Assembly: GCF_900249755.1 (NCBI RefSeq)
Contig: NZ_LT976853.1
Location: 1,206,709 to 1,264,551, forward strand
Direction: 5' to 3'
Length of the DNA: 57,843 nt
Source: Cupriavidus taiwanensis
Lineage (GTDB): Bacteria; Pseudomonadota; Gammaproteobacteria; Burkholderiales; Burkholderiaceae
Shown: piece after piece, positions 34,419 to 43,775 of the stretch
How positions within the stretch are numbered: position 1 is the stretch's first letter
How the letters are laid out: every line of letters starts with the position of its first letter
Notes under the pieces: model-generated
Seen by the model: the letters and a program-made list of their open reading frames with translations, nothing else
Databases searched by the model: none
Told to the model about the DNA's origin: nothing
Position numbers and translations under genes: made by a program

Positions 34419-36044
34419 ATGCTACGTCTAAGTGAAGTCAAACTCCCGCTCGACCATACCGAAAGCGACCTCGACGCCGCCGTGCGCGCCGGCGCCGCGC
34501 AGATCGGCGTCAAGGGAGACGGCCTGATCGGCTATACCGTATTCCGCCGTGCCCACGATGCGCGCAAGCGCTCGGATATCAAGCTGACCTACATCATCGA
34601 TATCGAAGTGCGCGACGAGGCCGCGGCGATCCGCCGCATGGCCGGCAAGCCGAACTGGAGCGTGACGCCCGACATGGCGTACCACTTCGTCGCGCACGCG
34701 CCGCAGGGCGGCACGCATCCGCGCCCGGTGGTGATCGGCATGGGCCCGTGCGGCCTGCTGGCCGGACTGATCCTGGCGCAATCGGGCTTTCGCCCCATCA
34801 TCCTGGAGCGCGGCAAGGCCGTGCGCGAGCGCACCAAGGACACCTTCGGCCTGTGGCGCAAGAGCGTGCTCAATCCCGAGTCGAACGTGCAGTTCGGCGA
34901 AGGCGGCGCCGGCACGTTCTCGGACGGCAAGCTGTACAGCCAGATCAAGGATCCGAAGCACTATGGCCGCAAGGTGCTCAACGAGTTCGTGCGCGCCGGC
35001 GCGCCGGAAGACATCCTGTTCAAGGCGCGCCCGCATATCGGCACGTTCCGGCTGGTGAGCATGGTCGAGAAGATGCGCGCCGAGATCACCGGGCTGGGCG
35101 GCGAGATCCGCTTCGAGACCCGCGTCGACGATATCGATATCGACGGCGGCCGCGTGCGCGGCCTGAAGCTGTCCACCGGCGAGTATCTCGAGGCCGACCA
35201 CGTCATCATGGCGGTGGGCCACAGCGCGCGCGACACCTTCCAGATGCTGCACGACCGCGGCGTGTTCATGGAGGCCAAGCCGTTCTCGCTGGGCTTTCGC
35301 ATCGAGCATCCGCAGGGGCTGATCAACCGCAGCCGCTTCGGCAAGTTCGCCGGCAACAAGCTGCTGGGCGCGGCCGACTACAAGGTGGTGCACCACTGCA
35401 GCAATGGCCGTTCGGTGTACAGCTTCTGCATGTGCCCGGGCGGCACGGTGGTGGCGGCGGCGTCGGAGCCGGGGCGCGTGGTGACCAACGGCATGAGCCA
35501 GTACCGGCGCGCCGAGCGCAACGCCAATGCCGGCATCGTGGTCGGCATCACGCCGGAGGATTATCCGGGCGGCCCGCTGGCCGGCATCGAGTTCCAGCGC
35601 AAGTGGGAAGAGCGCGCTTTCGAGCTGGGCGGCCGCAACTACAACGCGCCTGGCCAGCTGGTGGGCGACTTTATCGCCGGCCGTGCGTCGACCGCGCTGG
35701 GCTCGGTCGAGCCGTCCTACAAGCCGGGCGTGACCCCGACCGACCTGAGCACGGCGCTGCCCGACTACGTGATCGAGGCGATCCGCGAAGGCATTCCCGA
35801 GATCGACAAGAAGCTGCCGGGCTTCGCGCTGCATGACGCGGTGCTGACGGGGGTGGAAACCCGCACCTCGTCGCCGCTGCGCATCCGCCGCAACCACGAC
35901 GACTACCAGAGCATCAACGTCAAGGGCCTGTACCCGGCGGGCGAGGGCGCGGGCTATGCGGGCGGCATCTACTCCGCGGCGATCGACGGCATCGAAGTGG
36001 CCGAGGCGGTAGCGCTGAGCATTGTCGGCGGCACGACCGCCTAA
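34419..36044 (+). CDS. NAD(P)/FAD-dependent oxidoreductase
   Basis: This 541-residue flavoprotein has an N-terminal 90-residue domain found in YtfP/FixC-like dehydrogenases. The dinucleotide-binding motif follows as VVIGMGPCGLLAGLILAQSG near residue 105, then ILERGKAVRERTKD. The C-terminal part contains GLYPAGEGAGYAGGIYSAA, a second FAD contact. The substrate is unknown. I chose MLRLSEVKLP at 34419; a GTG at 34383 lies upstream. Its stop codon TAA overlaps the stop codon of the convergent flavoprotein gene, so the two genes share three bases. Confidence 0.88.
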   Translation: MLRLSEVKLPLDHTESDLDAAVRAGAAQIGVKGDGLIGYTVFRRAHDARKRSDIKLTYIIDIEVRDEAAAIRRMAGKPNWSVTPDMAYHFVAHAPQGGTHPRPVVIGMGPCGLLAGLILAQSGFRPIILERGKAVRERTKDTFGLWRKSVLNPESNVQFGEGGAGTFSDGKLYSQIKDPKHYGRKVLNEFVRAGAPEDILFKARPHIGTFRLVSMVEKMRAEITGLGGEIRFETRVDDIDIDGGRVRGLKLSTGEYLEADHVIMAVGHSARDTFQMLHDRGVFMEAKPFSLGFRIEHPQGLINRSRFGKFAGNKLLGAADYKVVHHCSNGRSVYSFCMCPGGTVVAAASEPGRVVTNGMSQYRRAERNANAGIVVGITPEDYPGGPLAGIEFQRKWEERAFELGGRNYNAPGQLVGDFIAGRASTALGSVEPSYKPGVTPTDLSTALPDYVIEAIREGIPEIDKKLPGFALHDAVLTGVETRTSSPLRIRRNHDDYQSINVKGLYPAGEGAGYAGGIYSAAIDGIEVAEAVALSIVGGTTA

Positions 36045-37339
36045 GGCTGCCCGAACCCCTGTTGCTTCAGGTAAGCCGCGGCCCCCAGCGCCGCGGTGCG
36101 CCCGCTGGCAAAGCATGCCGTCAGCAGGTAGCCGCCGGTGGGGGCTTCCCAGTCGAGCATCTCGCCCGCGCAGAACACGCCGGGCAGCGCGCGCAGCATC
36201 AGGCCGTTATCCATCGCTTCGAAGCGCACGCCGCCGGCGCTGCTGATGACTTCGTCGATCGGGCGCGGGCGCAGCACGCGCAAGGGCAGGGCCTTCAGCG
36301 ACAAGGCCAGCGTGCCGGGATCGAGCATGGCGTCGCGGGACAGGCACTCGCGCAGCAGGCCGGCCTTGACGCCGGTGATGCCGAGCCGGCTTTGCAGGTG
36401 GCTGGACAGCGAACGCGAGCCGCGCGGATGTTCCACTTGCGCGCTGACCTGTTCGGCGCTGTGCGATGGCAGCAGGTCGAGGTGGATGGTGGCCTCGCCA
36501 TCGGCCTCGATGCGGTCGCGGATCGGGGCCGACAGCGCGTAGACCAGGCTGCCTTCGATGCCGTCGCGGCTGATGACGAATTCGCCCTGGCGGTAGTGCG
36601 CGTGGCCTGCGCGGTCGTTCAGCGCGATCGCCACCGGCTTGACCGGCGCGCCGGCAAAACGCGTGGCGAAGTCCTCGCTCCATGCCACGTCGAAACCGCA
36701 ATTGGCCGGGCGCAGCGGCGCGATCTCGACGCCGCGCCCGGCCAGCCGCGGCACCCATGCGCCATCCGAGCCCAGTCTTGCCCAGCTTGCACCACCGAGC
36801 GCGAGCACCACGGCGCGTGCGCGCACGACCGTGTCGCCGTGCGGCGTGGCGAAGCGCAGCGCCTGCGGCCCGCCGTTGCCGTCTCTGTCGCCATCGTCCC
36901 AGCCCAGCCAGCGATGGCGCATATGGAACTGCACGCCGGATTCGCGCAGCCGGTGCAGCCACGCGCGCAGCATCGGCGCGGCCTTCATGTCGGTCGGAAA
37001 GACGCGGCCGGAGCTGCCGACGAAGGTGTCGATGCCGAGCCCGTGGACCCAGTCGCGCAGCGCCTGCGCGCCGAAGTCCGCCAGCATCGGCGCCAGCTGC
37101 GCGGTGCGCGCGCCGTAGCGGCCCAGGAAGGCCGGTTCGGGCTCGGCATGGGTCAGGTTCATGCCGCCCTTGCCGGCCATCAGGAACTTGCGCCCGACCG
37201 ACGGCATCGCGTCATAGACCGCCACGCTGGCGCCGTGCGCCGCCAGCACTTCGGCCGCCATCAGGCCGGCCGGGCCGCCGCCGATGACGGCGACGTCGTG
37301 AATGGCTGGGGCAGAGGCGGGTGGGGTGGTAGAGGGCAT
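36041..37339 (-). CDS. HI0933-like flavoprotein (TIGR03862 type)
   Basis: This 432-residue FAD protein belongs to the HI0933/YhiN group. The N-terminal FAD motif is VIGGGPAGLMAAEVLAAHG near residue 18, followed by GRKFLMAGKGGMNLTHAEP near 50, diagnostic of the group. The C-terminus has GVFCAGEMLDWEAPTGGYLLTA, the last FAD contact. Biochemical role is unclear. The first 12 residues are low-complexity. The stop codon overlaps that of the convergent oxidoreductase (36041-36044). Its start is 92 bases from the divergent DUF1415 gene. Confidence 0.9.
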   Translation of the reverse strand: MPSTTPPASAPAIHDVAVIGGGPAGLMAAEVLAAHGASVAVYDAMPSVGRKFLMAGKGGMNLTHAEPEPAFLGRYGARTAQLAPMLADFGAQALRDWVHGLGIDTFVGSSGRVFPTDMKAAPMLRAWLHRLRESGVQFHMRHRWLGWDDGDRDGNGGPQALRFATPHGDTVVRARAVVLALGGASWARLGSDGAWVPRLAGRGVEIAPLRPANCGFDVAWSEDFATRFAGAPVKPVAIALNDRAGHAHYRQGEFVISRDGIEGSLVYALSAPIRDRIEADGEATIHLDLLPSHSAEQVSAQVEHPRGSRSLSSHLQSRLGITGVKAGLLRECLSRDAMLDPGTLALSLKALPLRVLRPRPIDEVISSAGGVRFEAMDNGLMLRALPGVFCAGEMLDWEAPTGGYLLTACFASGRTAALGAAAYLKQQGFGQP

Positions 37340-37430
37340 TGGCGGGGCTCGGCAGGGCGGGGGTGCTTCCGCCGCGGATTATAGAGCCTGCGGCAGCGCT
37401 AGAATGACGCTTTGTCGCGCCCATGCCATC

Positions 37431-38018
37431 ATGACCTCAGCCACGCACTCCGCAGAAACCGTCATCGCCGCCACCCGCCATTGGCTGGAACGCGCCGTGA
37501 TCGGGCTCAACCTGTGCCCGTTCGCCAAGAGCGTGTATGTGAAGGAGCAGGTGCGCTACGTGGTCAGCCCCGTCACCGAGGCGCCCGACGTGATCGACGA
37601 ACTGGAGCGCGAACTGCGCCTGCTGGCCGATGCCGATCCCAATCAGATCGACACCACGCTGCTGATCCTGCCGCACGCGGTGGCCGATTTCCTCGACTTC
37701 AACGACCTGCTGTACTTTGCCGAACGCCTGCTCGCCAGCCTGGGGCTGGAAGGCACGCTGCAGATCGCCAGCTTCCATCCGCAGTACCAGTTTGCCGGGA
37801 CCGAGCCGGACGATATCGAGAACTACACCAACCGCGCGCCGTACCCCATCCTGCACCTGCTGCGCGAGGACTCGATCGCGCGCGCGGCGGCGGCGTTCCC
37901 CGATGCGGCGGACATCTACGAGCGCAACCAGGCAGTCATGCGCCGCCTTGGGCACGATGGCTGGCAGCGCTGGATGGCGGGCGATGATGCGCCCGAGTCC
38001 GGGCCCGAAAAAAGTTGA
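37431..38018 (+). CDS. DUF1415 family protein
   Basis: This 195-residue protein matches DUF1415: ATRHWLERAVIGLNLCPFAKSV near the start, FLDFNDLLYFAERLLASLGLEG in the middle and ASFHPQYQFAGTEPDDIENYTNRAPYP later. Function is unknown. The conserved Cys-Pro-Phe and the FHPQYQF pattern suggest a metal or redox site; that is inference. I chose the ATG at 37431 after the low-complexity leader. Its stop is directly adjacent to the stop of the convergent methyltransferase gene, with no intergenic space. Confidence 0.9.
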   Translation: MTSATHSAETVIAATRHWLERAVIGLNLCPFAKSVYVKEQVRYVVSPVTEAPDVIDELERELRLLADADPNQIDTTLLILPHAVADFLDFNDLLYFAERLLASLGLEGTLQIASFHPQYQFAGTEPDDIENYTNRAPYPILHLLREDSIARAAAAFPDAADIYERNQAVMRRLGHDGWQRWMAGDDAPESGPEKS

Positions 38019-38861
38019 TTACGCCGCCGACACCGGCGCGGTGAAAAAACGCTCGCGCATTTCTTCCAGCCCCAGCCTTTCCAGCACCTCTTCCAGCCGC
38101 TCGGCCGGGCGGCGGCGCGGCAGGTCCTTGTACTGGGCGATGATCAGTTCGTTCTTCATCGAGTGTTCCCAGCCCACCAGCTCGGTCACGCTGACCTGGT
38201 AGCCATGCGCCTCCAGCTGCAGGCAGCGCAGCACGTTGGTCACCTGGCTGCCGAACTCGCGCGTATGCAGCGGATGGCGCCAGATCTCGGTCAGCGGGTT
38301 GCCCGCCAGCAGCTTGCCCTTGTGCTTGCGCAGCACGCTGGCCACCTCGGCCTGGCAGCACGGCACCAGCACGATGTGCTGCGCATGCTTGGCCAGCGCG
38401 AAGCGGATCGCGTCGTCGGTCGCGGTATTGCACGCATGCAGCGCGGTGACGACGTCGACGGCGGGCGGCAGCTGCGGCGAGGCGATCGAGTCCGCCACCG
38501 ACAGGTTCAGGAACGACATGCCCGGAAAACCCAGCCGCGCGGCCAGCGCCTGCGAAGTCTTCACCAGTTCTTCACGGGTCTCGATGCCGTAGATGTGCGA
38601 GTCGTCCTGCAGCGTCTTGAAGAACAGGTCGTACAGGATGAAGCCCAGGTACGACTTGCCGGCGCCGTGGTCCACCAGCGTGACGCGGCCGCGTTCGGCC
38701 TTGACCTCCTGCAGCAGCGGTTCGATGAACTGAAACAGGTGGTAGACCTGCTTGAGCTTGCGCCGGCTGTCCTGGTTCATCTTGCCGTCGCGCGTCAGGA
38801 TATGGAGTTCCTTGAGCAGGTCGATGGACTGGCCGGGGCGGATTTCGTGGGTATTTGACAT
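38019..38861 (-). CDS. Class I SAM-dependent methyltransferase-like protein
   Basis: This 280-residue protein has a Rossmann methyltransferase core with LVDHGAGKSYLGFILYDLF as motif I near residue 63, HIYGIETREELV for motif II, and VVTALHACNTATDDAIRFAL further on. The pattern VPCCQAEVA near 168 is typical of the PF13679-like family. The substrate is not known; some relatives modify RNA. The start at 38861 follows GGAGGGG-like sequence; the frame is open to 38921. It is divergent from the FapA-like gene by 188 bases. Confidence 0.82.
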   Translation of the reverse strand: MSNTHEIRPGQSIDLLKELHILTRDGKMNQDSRRKLKQVYHLFQFIEPLLQEVKAERGRVTLVDHGAGKSYLGFILYDLFFKTLQDDSHIYGIETREELVKTSQALAARLGFPGMSFLNLSVADSIASPQLPPAVDVVTALHACNTATDDAIRFALAKHAQHIVLVPCCQAEVASVLRKHKGKLLAGNPLTEIWRHPLHTREFGSQVTNVLRCLQLEAHGYQVSVTELVGWEHSMKNELIIAQYKDLPRRRPAERLEEVLERLGLEEMRERFFTAPVSAA

Positions 38862-39049
38862 GGAGGGGACTGCACAGGCTGCGGGGCGCGGCGCGCCCCG
38901 GAATGGCGACAGTTTACCCAAAAGTCGCCCGGTGGCCGCCGCGGGCGCCGCTGTGCGCTAAAGTTCCCGGCGCGGCTGCCGTTGGTGATGCATCGATAAC
39001 AAGCAGAGCGCCGGCACCCGCCGTCGCCGCCAGACGATTCAGGGGACGC

Positions 39050-40663
39050 ATGACACATGAATCGGGACTGCGCCTGGAGCTTGCCGAGCCGGGCGAACAG
39101 GTGCATGCACGCTACACGCCGCAGCCGGGCCGGCTGCCGCCGGATGCGGCCAGCCTGCAGCAATGCCTGGCGGCGCTGGGCTGGTCCGGGGCGCGGCTCG
39201 ATGCGCGCGCGGTGGCGCAGTTCCTGGCGCAATGCCAGCGCGCCGAGCATGAAATCGATGCCACCATCGGCGCGCTGATCGACGGCGCGTTCGAGCTCGA
39301 CATCACCGGCGACGGCCTGGCGGTGCGGCTGACGCTGATGCCGCCGGAAGGCGGCCGGCCGGTCAGTGCGGACGAGATCCGCCGCGCCGTCGCGGAGCGC
39401 GGCGTGGTGGCGCCGATTCAATCGCTGGCACTCGACGCCGCACTGGCCGAAGGCGGCTGCGAGCTGCGCATCATCGCCGCGGGCATGGCGCCGCGGCAGG
39501 GCGAGCCGGCGCGCTTTATCAACCTGCTGGAGCCGCGCAAGCCGGCGCACGGCGACGACGAGGCCGGCAAGGTCGACCTGCGCGAGCTGGGCAACCTGCT
39601 GCTGGTCAGTCCCGGCACGCCGCTGATGCGGCGCATCGCGGCGGTACCGGGCCATGCCGGGGTGGACGTGTTCGGCAAGCCGGTTGCCGCGGATCCGGTC
39701 GATGACCCGCCCTTTGCCGAGGGCCTGAGCGGCGCGGCGGCGGATGCCGACGACCCCGGACTGCTGCGCGCGGTGATCGCCGGCTCGCCGGTGGTCGGCG
39801 TCTACGGCATCTCCGTCAGCCCCGTGGTGCAGGTGGAATCGGTGGACCTGCACTCCGGCAACGTGGCCTTCGACGGCACGCTGCGCGTGTCGGGCGACAT
39901 CCGCACCGGCATGTCGGTCAACGTCAGCGGCGACGTGGTGGTCGAAGGCACCATCGAAGCCGCCAATGTCGAGGCCGGCGGCAATGTCATCGTCAAGGGC
40001 GGCATCATCGGCAAGTCGGAAGCCGCGCATGCCGAAGGCGGCATCAGCCGCGCCAGCGTGCGCTGCAAGGGCGCGGTGAAGGCGCGCTTTATCGAGAACG
40101 CGGTGGTCGAGGCCGGCACCGAAGTCAGCGTCGACAGCGGCATCCGCCAGAGCGATGTCGCCGCGGGCCAGCGCATCGTGGTGGGCGGCAACGGCGTGCA
40201 GGGCAGCATCAGCGGCGGCCGCAGCCGGGCCTTGCTGGCGGTGCGCGCCGCGGTGCTGGGCGCGCCGGCCGGCACCGCCACCATCATCCAGGTGGGCCTG
40301 AATCCCTATGCCGACGCGCAGCGCGCCGCGCTCGAGGCCGAGCGCCGGCGCATGCTGGAGGAGCAGAACAAGGTCAGGCAGCTGGTGGACTTCTTTGCCA
40401 GGCACCCGGAGCGCGCCGTCGGCGACCTGCGCGAAAAGGCGCGCGCGACGCTGTTCAAGCTGTCGCGCGACCTGTTCGAGCTGGACGCGCGCCTGACTGA
40501 ACTGGGGCAGCAGATGCAGCCCGCCGCCGATGCCGTCATCGACGCCGCAAGGCGCATCCATGGCGGAGTCACGCTGCAGGTGGGCAGCCGCGTGCTCAAA
40601 GTGATGGAAGACAAGCCCGGCGGCCAGATCCGGCTGCTCGACGACCGCATCACGGTCAGCTGA
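39050..40663 (+). CDS. FapA/DUF342 family protein
   Basis: This 537-residue protein matches the DUF342 (FapA) family. Residues 1-200 form the N-terminal part. A beta-helix region (about 280-400) shows repeated short glycine-rich turns such as VSGDVVVEGTIEAANVEAGGN and VIVKGGIIGK. A coiled-coil (about 420-500: RAALEAERRRMLEEQNKVRQL) follows. FapA-like proteins are polymer-associated in other bacteria; the role here is unknown. The ATG at 39050 follows AGGGGA. It is followed by a 240-base gap that contains a terminator and possibly a small RNA. Confidence 0.88.
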   Translation: MTHESGLRLELAEPGEQVHARYTPQPGRLPPDAASLQQCLAALGWSGARLDARAVAQFLAQCQRAEHEIDATIGALIDGAFELDITGDGLAVRLTLMPPEGGRPVSADEIRRAVAERGVVAPIQSLALDAALAEGGCELRIIAAGMAPRQGEPARFINLLEPRKPAHGDDEAGKVDLRELGNLLLVSPGTPLMRRIAAVPGHAGVDVFGKPVAADPVDDPPFAEGLSGAAADADDPGLLRAVIAGSPVVGVYGISVSPVVQVESVDLHSGNVAFDGTLRVSGDIRTGMSVNVSGDVVVEGTIEAANVEAGGNVIVKGGIIGKSEAAHAEGGISRASVRCKGAVKARFIENAVVEAGTEVSVDSGIRQSDVAAGQRIVVGGNGVQGSISGGRSRALLAVRAAVLGAPAGTATIIQVGLNPYADAQRAALEAERRRMLEEQNKVRQLVDFFARHPERAVGDLREKARATLFKLSRDLFELDARLTELGQQMQPAADAVIDAARRIHGGVTLQVGSRVLKVMEDKPGGQIRLLDDRITVS

Positions 40664-40838
40664 AACGCACTTCCTTGATGCCGCTTTGATCCGCGGAGAT
40701 TTGTACTATGCTGCAGGTATGTCCTGGGGTGCCGCAGGATGGGCGACCGAGCTAGTGTTGGGCAATGAATGCAGAAGCGGATCAGCACTCTGTGGAAGCG
40801 TTACACCGAACCGACACACGTGGCACTTGAATGAACGG

Positions 40839-40875
40839 GAAGGCCAGCCATCGCGCTGGCCTTTCTGTTTTTGTG
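40839..40875 (+). terminator. Rho-independent terminator
   Basis: GAAGGCCAGC pairs with GCTGGCCTTTC around CATCGC and is followed by TGTTTTTG. It lies 175 bases after the FapA-like gene, so it may end that transcript or a small RNA from the intervening sequence. Confidence 0.75.
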
Positions 40876-40899
40876 CGCGCTGCGCGGCAAGGTTGCGGC

Positions 40900-42002
40900 T
40901 TAGGCCGCCCACAGCCGCAGCTCATGCAGCCCACTGCGTGCCACGCGTGTGCCGAGCGCACTGCCTTGTGCTTCGAACATGGCTTGCAGCCAGGCCATGT
41001 CGACTTCGCGCGCATGCGCCAGCCGGAAGTGGCTGCGCCGCAACGGCACCAGCCTCAGGTCCGCGTTGCCGGCGCCATCGAAGCTGACGAATGCCATCAG
41101 CGCCAGGTCCGGGCGGTAGTTGTCGTAGCCGCCGATGCCTTCGTAGTCGTTGATGAAATCGCCGCAGCCGTACAGGATCGGCTTGCCGGCGTGCAGCTCG
41201 ATGCCGAGCGGATGATGCGACGAATGCCCGTGCACGATGTCGATGCCGGCATGCTCCACCAGCGCGCGGGCGAAGGCGCGCTGCGCGGGGTCGATGTGGT
41301 AGCCCCAGTTCGGGCCCCAGTGGATCGACAGCACCACCACATCGCCCGGGCGCCGCAGTTGCCGGACCTGCGCGGCGATGCGTTGCTGCGACGCTGCGGA
41401 CCAGTCATCCAGCAGGTTCACGCCAGAATGCCCGGCGGTGGCGCGCCACGCTGCCGGTGTGCCGGCGTTGGGCATGGCGAACGCCAGTACGATGACGCGG
41501 CCGCCGCCAGGCCGCGCCAGCACCGCGGCGCAGGCGGCGCTGGCCTCGTCGGGACCGGCGCCGGCATGCGCGATCTGCGCGCCATCGAGCGCGTCCAGCG
41601 TATCGGCCAGCCCCGCGCGTCCCCAGTCCAGCACATGGTTGTTGGCGAGCACCGCGCAGTCGATGCCGGCGGCCTGCAGGCAATCGACGTTGCACGGGTG
41701 CATGCGGTAGTGCACGGCCTTGCCGGGCCAGGCATCGTCGCTGGTGGTGATGGCGGTTTCCAGGTTGACGATGCGGCGCGGCTTGCCAGTTCCGCCAGCG
41801 CATCGCCCCAAGGATAGTCCGGCGCCACCGGGCGCGCGATCGGGCCGGCCTTGCGTTCGGCAAGACGCACGTAGTCGAGCGCGGAATGCACATACGATTC
41901 ATGCAGCAGCGGCTGGCTGGGATGCGCCAGGATCTGGTCGATGCCGCGTCCTGTCATCACGTCGCCGCACAGGAACAGGGGAGTTGGGCGGGCTGGGTCC
42001 AT
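40900..42002 (-). pseudogene. CapA-family poly-gamma-glutamate synthesis-like protein, frameshifted
   Basis: The CapA/PgsA-like metallophosphatase-fold protein is split between two frames. The N-terminal frame begins at 42002 (MDPARPTPLFLCGDVMTGRG) and reads YPWGDALAEL. The C-terminal frame then reads GKPRRIVNLETAITTSDD and runs to 40900, including VLANNHVLDWGRAGL and DIVHGHSSHHPLGIEL, both family motifs. Restoring one base near 41786 (plus-strand TTGCC read as TTGCCC) would join GDALAEL and GKPRRIVNLETAI in one frame. It is either a recent mutation or a homopolymer sequencing error. The family acts in polyglutamate capsule or similar polymer assembly. Confidence 0.82.
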
Positions 42003-42236
42003 TGCGCAGGCGGACGGCGCGCGGTCACCGTGCCGGCCGTCCATCCATGATAGGGCGCATGGCGTGGTCCACGGCAGGCTCTCGGCACAGCGCGCCGTCC
42101 TGCACCGGGCCCAGCGTCCCATTTACATTCGCGTGGTGCCTGCCTTAAATGATGAAGTCATCGGTCCTCGTGGCCATTTCTTGATGCTGACGCCGCGTGC
42201 CATCCGATGTTTCCAACCAGCATCGGGAGGCAGATC

Positions 42237-43625
42237 ATGGCCCAGCCATCGCAGGAACATATTGAGGCACTCAAGGCGCAACTGCGCGGACGCTTGCTGC
42301 AACCGGGCGACGGCGGCTACGACGACGCGCGCCGGATCTGGAACGCGATGATCGATCGCCACCCGCAGTGGATCGTGCAGGCCGCGGGCGCTGCCGACGT
42401 TGCCGCGGCGGTGAACTTCGCGCGCGACCACGGCGTGCTGCTGGCGATACGCGCCGGCGGGCACAATATCGGCGGACTGGCGATCTGCGAGAGCGGCATG
42501 GTGCTGGACCTGTCGCTGATGCGCTCGGTGCGCGTCGATCCCCACGCGCAACGCGCCTGGGTAGAGCCCGGCGCGACGCTGCGCGACTTCGACCATGAAG
42601 CGCAGGCACACGGCCTGGCCACGCCGCTGGGCATCAATTCCACCACCGGCGTGGCCGGGCTGACGCTGGGCGGCGGCTTCGGCTGGCTCAGCCGCAAGTT
42701 CGGCACCACCGTCGACAACCTGGTGTCGGCGCAGGTCGTCACCGCCGACGGCAAGCTGGTGCGTGCCAGCAGCGACGAGAACGCCGACCTGTTCTGGGCG
42801 CTGCGCGGCGGCGGCGGCAATTTCGGCGTGGTGACGATGTTCGAGTTCCGGCTGCATCCGGTCGGACCCGAGGTCTATGGCGGATTGATCGTCTATCCGC
42901 TGGAGCAGGCGGCGAGCGTGCTGCCGGCCTATCGCGAACTGTATGAATCGATGCCCGACGAACTGACCGTCTGGGTGGTGCTGCGCCAGGCGCCGCCGCT
43001 GCCGTTCCTGCCGCCGGAGGCGCACGGCAAGCCCATTGCGGCGCTGGCCATCTGCTATATCGGTCCGCCGGACAAAGGGCCGGAACTGGTCGAGCCGTTG
43101 CGCAAGCTCGGCACGCCTTATGGCGAGCATGTGGGGCCGATGCCGCTGGCCGCGTGGCAGCAGGCCTTCGACCCGCTGCTGACGCCCGGTGCGCGCAACT
43201 ACTGGAAGTCGCACAACTTCGCGGGCCTGGACGACGGGCTGATCACGATGCTGATCGAGCAGATCGGCAAGCTGCCGTCGCCGCAATGCGAGGTCTTTAT
43301 CGGCGCGATGGGCGGGCAGACCAACCGCGTCGCGCCCGATGCCACCGCCTACGCCAACCGCGATGCCAAGTTCATCATGAACCTGCACGGCCGCTGGGAC
43401 AGCGCCGCCGACGACGACAAGTGCATCGGCTGGGCGCGCGAGGTGTTCCGCGCGGCGGCGCCCTATGCGCTGGGCAGCGTGTACGTCAACTTCCTGACGC
43501 AGGAGGAGAGCGACCGCGTCGGCGCGGCCTATGGTCCCAACTACGACCGGCTGGTGGCGGTGAAGCGGCGCTACGACCCGGACAACCTGTTCCGGCATAA
43601 CCACAACATCAACCCTGCGGCGTAG
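42237..43625 (+). CDS. FAD-binding oxidoreductase, berberine-bridge-enzyme type
   Basis: This 462-residue flavoenzyme has a PCMH/FAD_binding_4 domain (about 40-215) and a C-terminal BBE segment (YDPDNLFRHNHNINP, residues 445-460). The covalent FAD histidine is in RAGGHNIGG near residue 78. A second covalent Cys is not apparent in the following GLTLGGGFGWLSRKFG region, so a mono-covalent flavin is likely. The ATG at 42237 follows CGGGAGG. Oligosaccharide or alkaloid-like oxidation is the range known for the family; the substrate is unknown. Confidence 0.92.
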   Translation: MAQPSQEHIEALKAQLRGRLLQPGDGGYDDARRIWNAMIDRHPQWIVQAAGAADVAAAVNFARDHGVLLAIRAGGHNIGGLAICESGMVLDLSLMRSVRVDPHAQRAWVEPGATLRDFDHEAQAHGLATPLGINSTTGVAGLTLGGGFGWLSRKFGTTVDNLVSAQVVTADGKLVRASSDENADLFWALRGGGGNFGVVTMFEFRLHPVGPEVYGGLIVYPLEQAASVLPAYRELYESMPDELTVWVVLRQAPPLPFLPPEAHGKPIAALAICYIGPPDKGPELVEPLRKLGTPYGEHVGPMPLAAWQQAFDPLLTPGARNYWKSHNFAGLDDGLITMLIEQIGKLPSPQCEVFIGAMGGQTNRVAPDATAYANRDAKFIMNLHGRWDSAADDDKCIGWAREVFRAAAPYALGSVYVNFLTQEESDRVGAAYGPNYDRLVAVKRRYDPDNLFRHNHNINPAA

Positions 43626-43674
43626 CCCGCGTCAGGGAGCAAAGCGGCGTATTCTGGTCTCACATACCACCGGT

Positions 43675-43704
43675 GGCGGGGCCGGGCGCGCAGCCGGCCC
43701 CGCC
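43675..43704 (+). terminator. GC-rich hairpin after the flavoenzyme gene
   Basis: GGCGGGGCCGG pairs perfectly with CCGGCCCCGCC over 11 bp around an 8-base loop. No clear T-run follows, so terminator function is not certain. Confidence 0.45.
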
Positions 43705-43775
43705 TTCACGCGGCTGCAACACAGGCATGCCAGCATCGCCGCGACCGCGTTGTATCCACAGGGAGAGCAGATCAG

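Noticed and set aside
30686..34513. A 1275-codon open frame on the reverse strand
   Set aside because: It joins the frame of the GGDEF protein to an unrelated frame over the MocR gene. GC-rich DNA has few stops, and the real start (32197) has a ribosome site and conserved sequence; the upstream part is a shadow of the MocR gene.
34428..36116. A 562-residue antisense frame over the FAD oxidoreductase
   Set aside because: Same shadow pattern; the forward frame carries both FAD motifs.
41780..41811. Programmed ribosomal frameshift in the CapA-like gene
   Set aside because: No slippery heptamer or downstream pseudoknot-like structure is apparent; a single missing base is the simpler explanation.
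42123..43604. A 493-residue antisense frame over the flavoenzyme gene
   Set aside because: Composition is His/Arg/Gln-rich without motifs, and the plus-strand frame matches the BBE family along its length.
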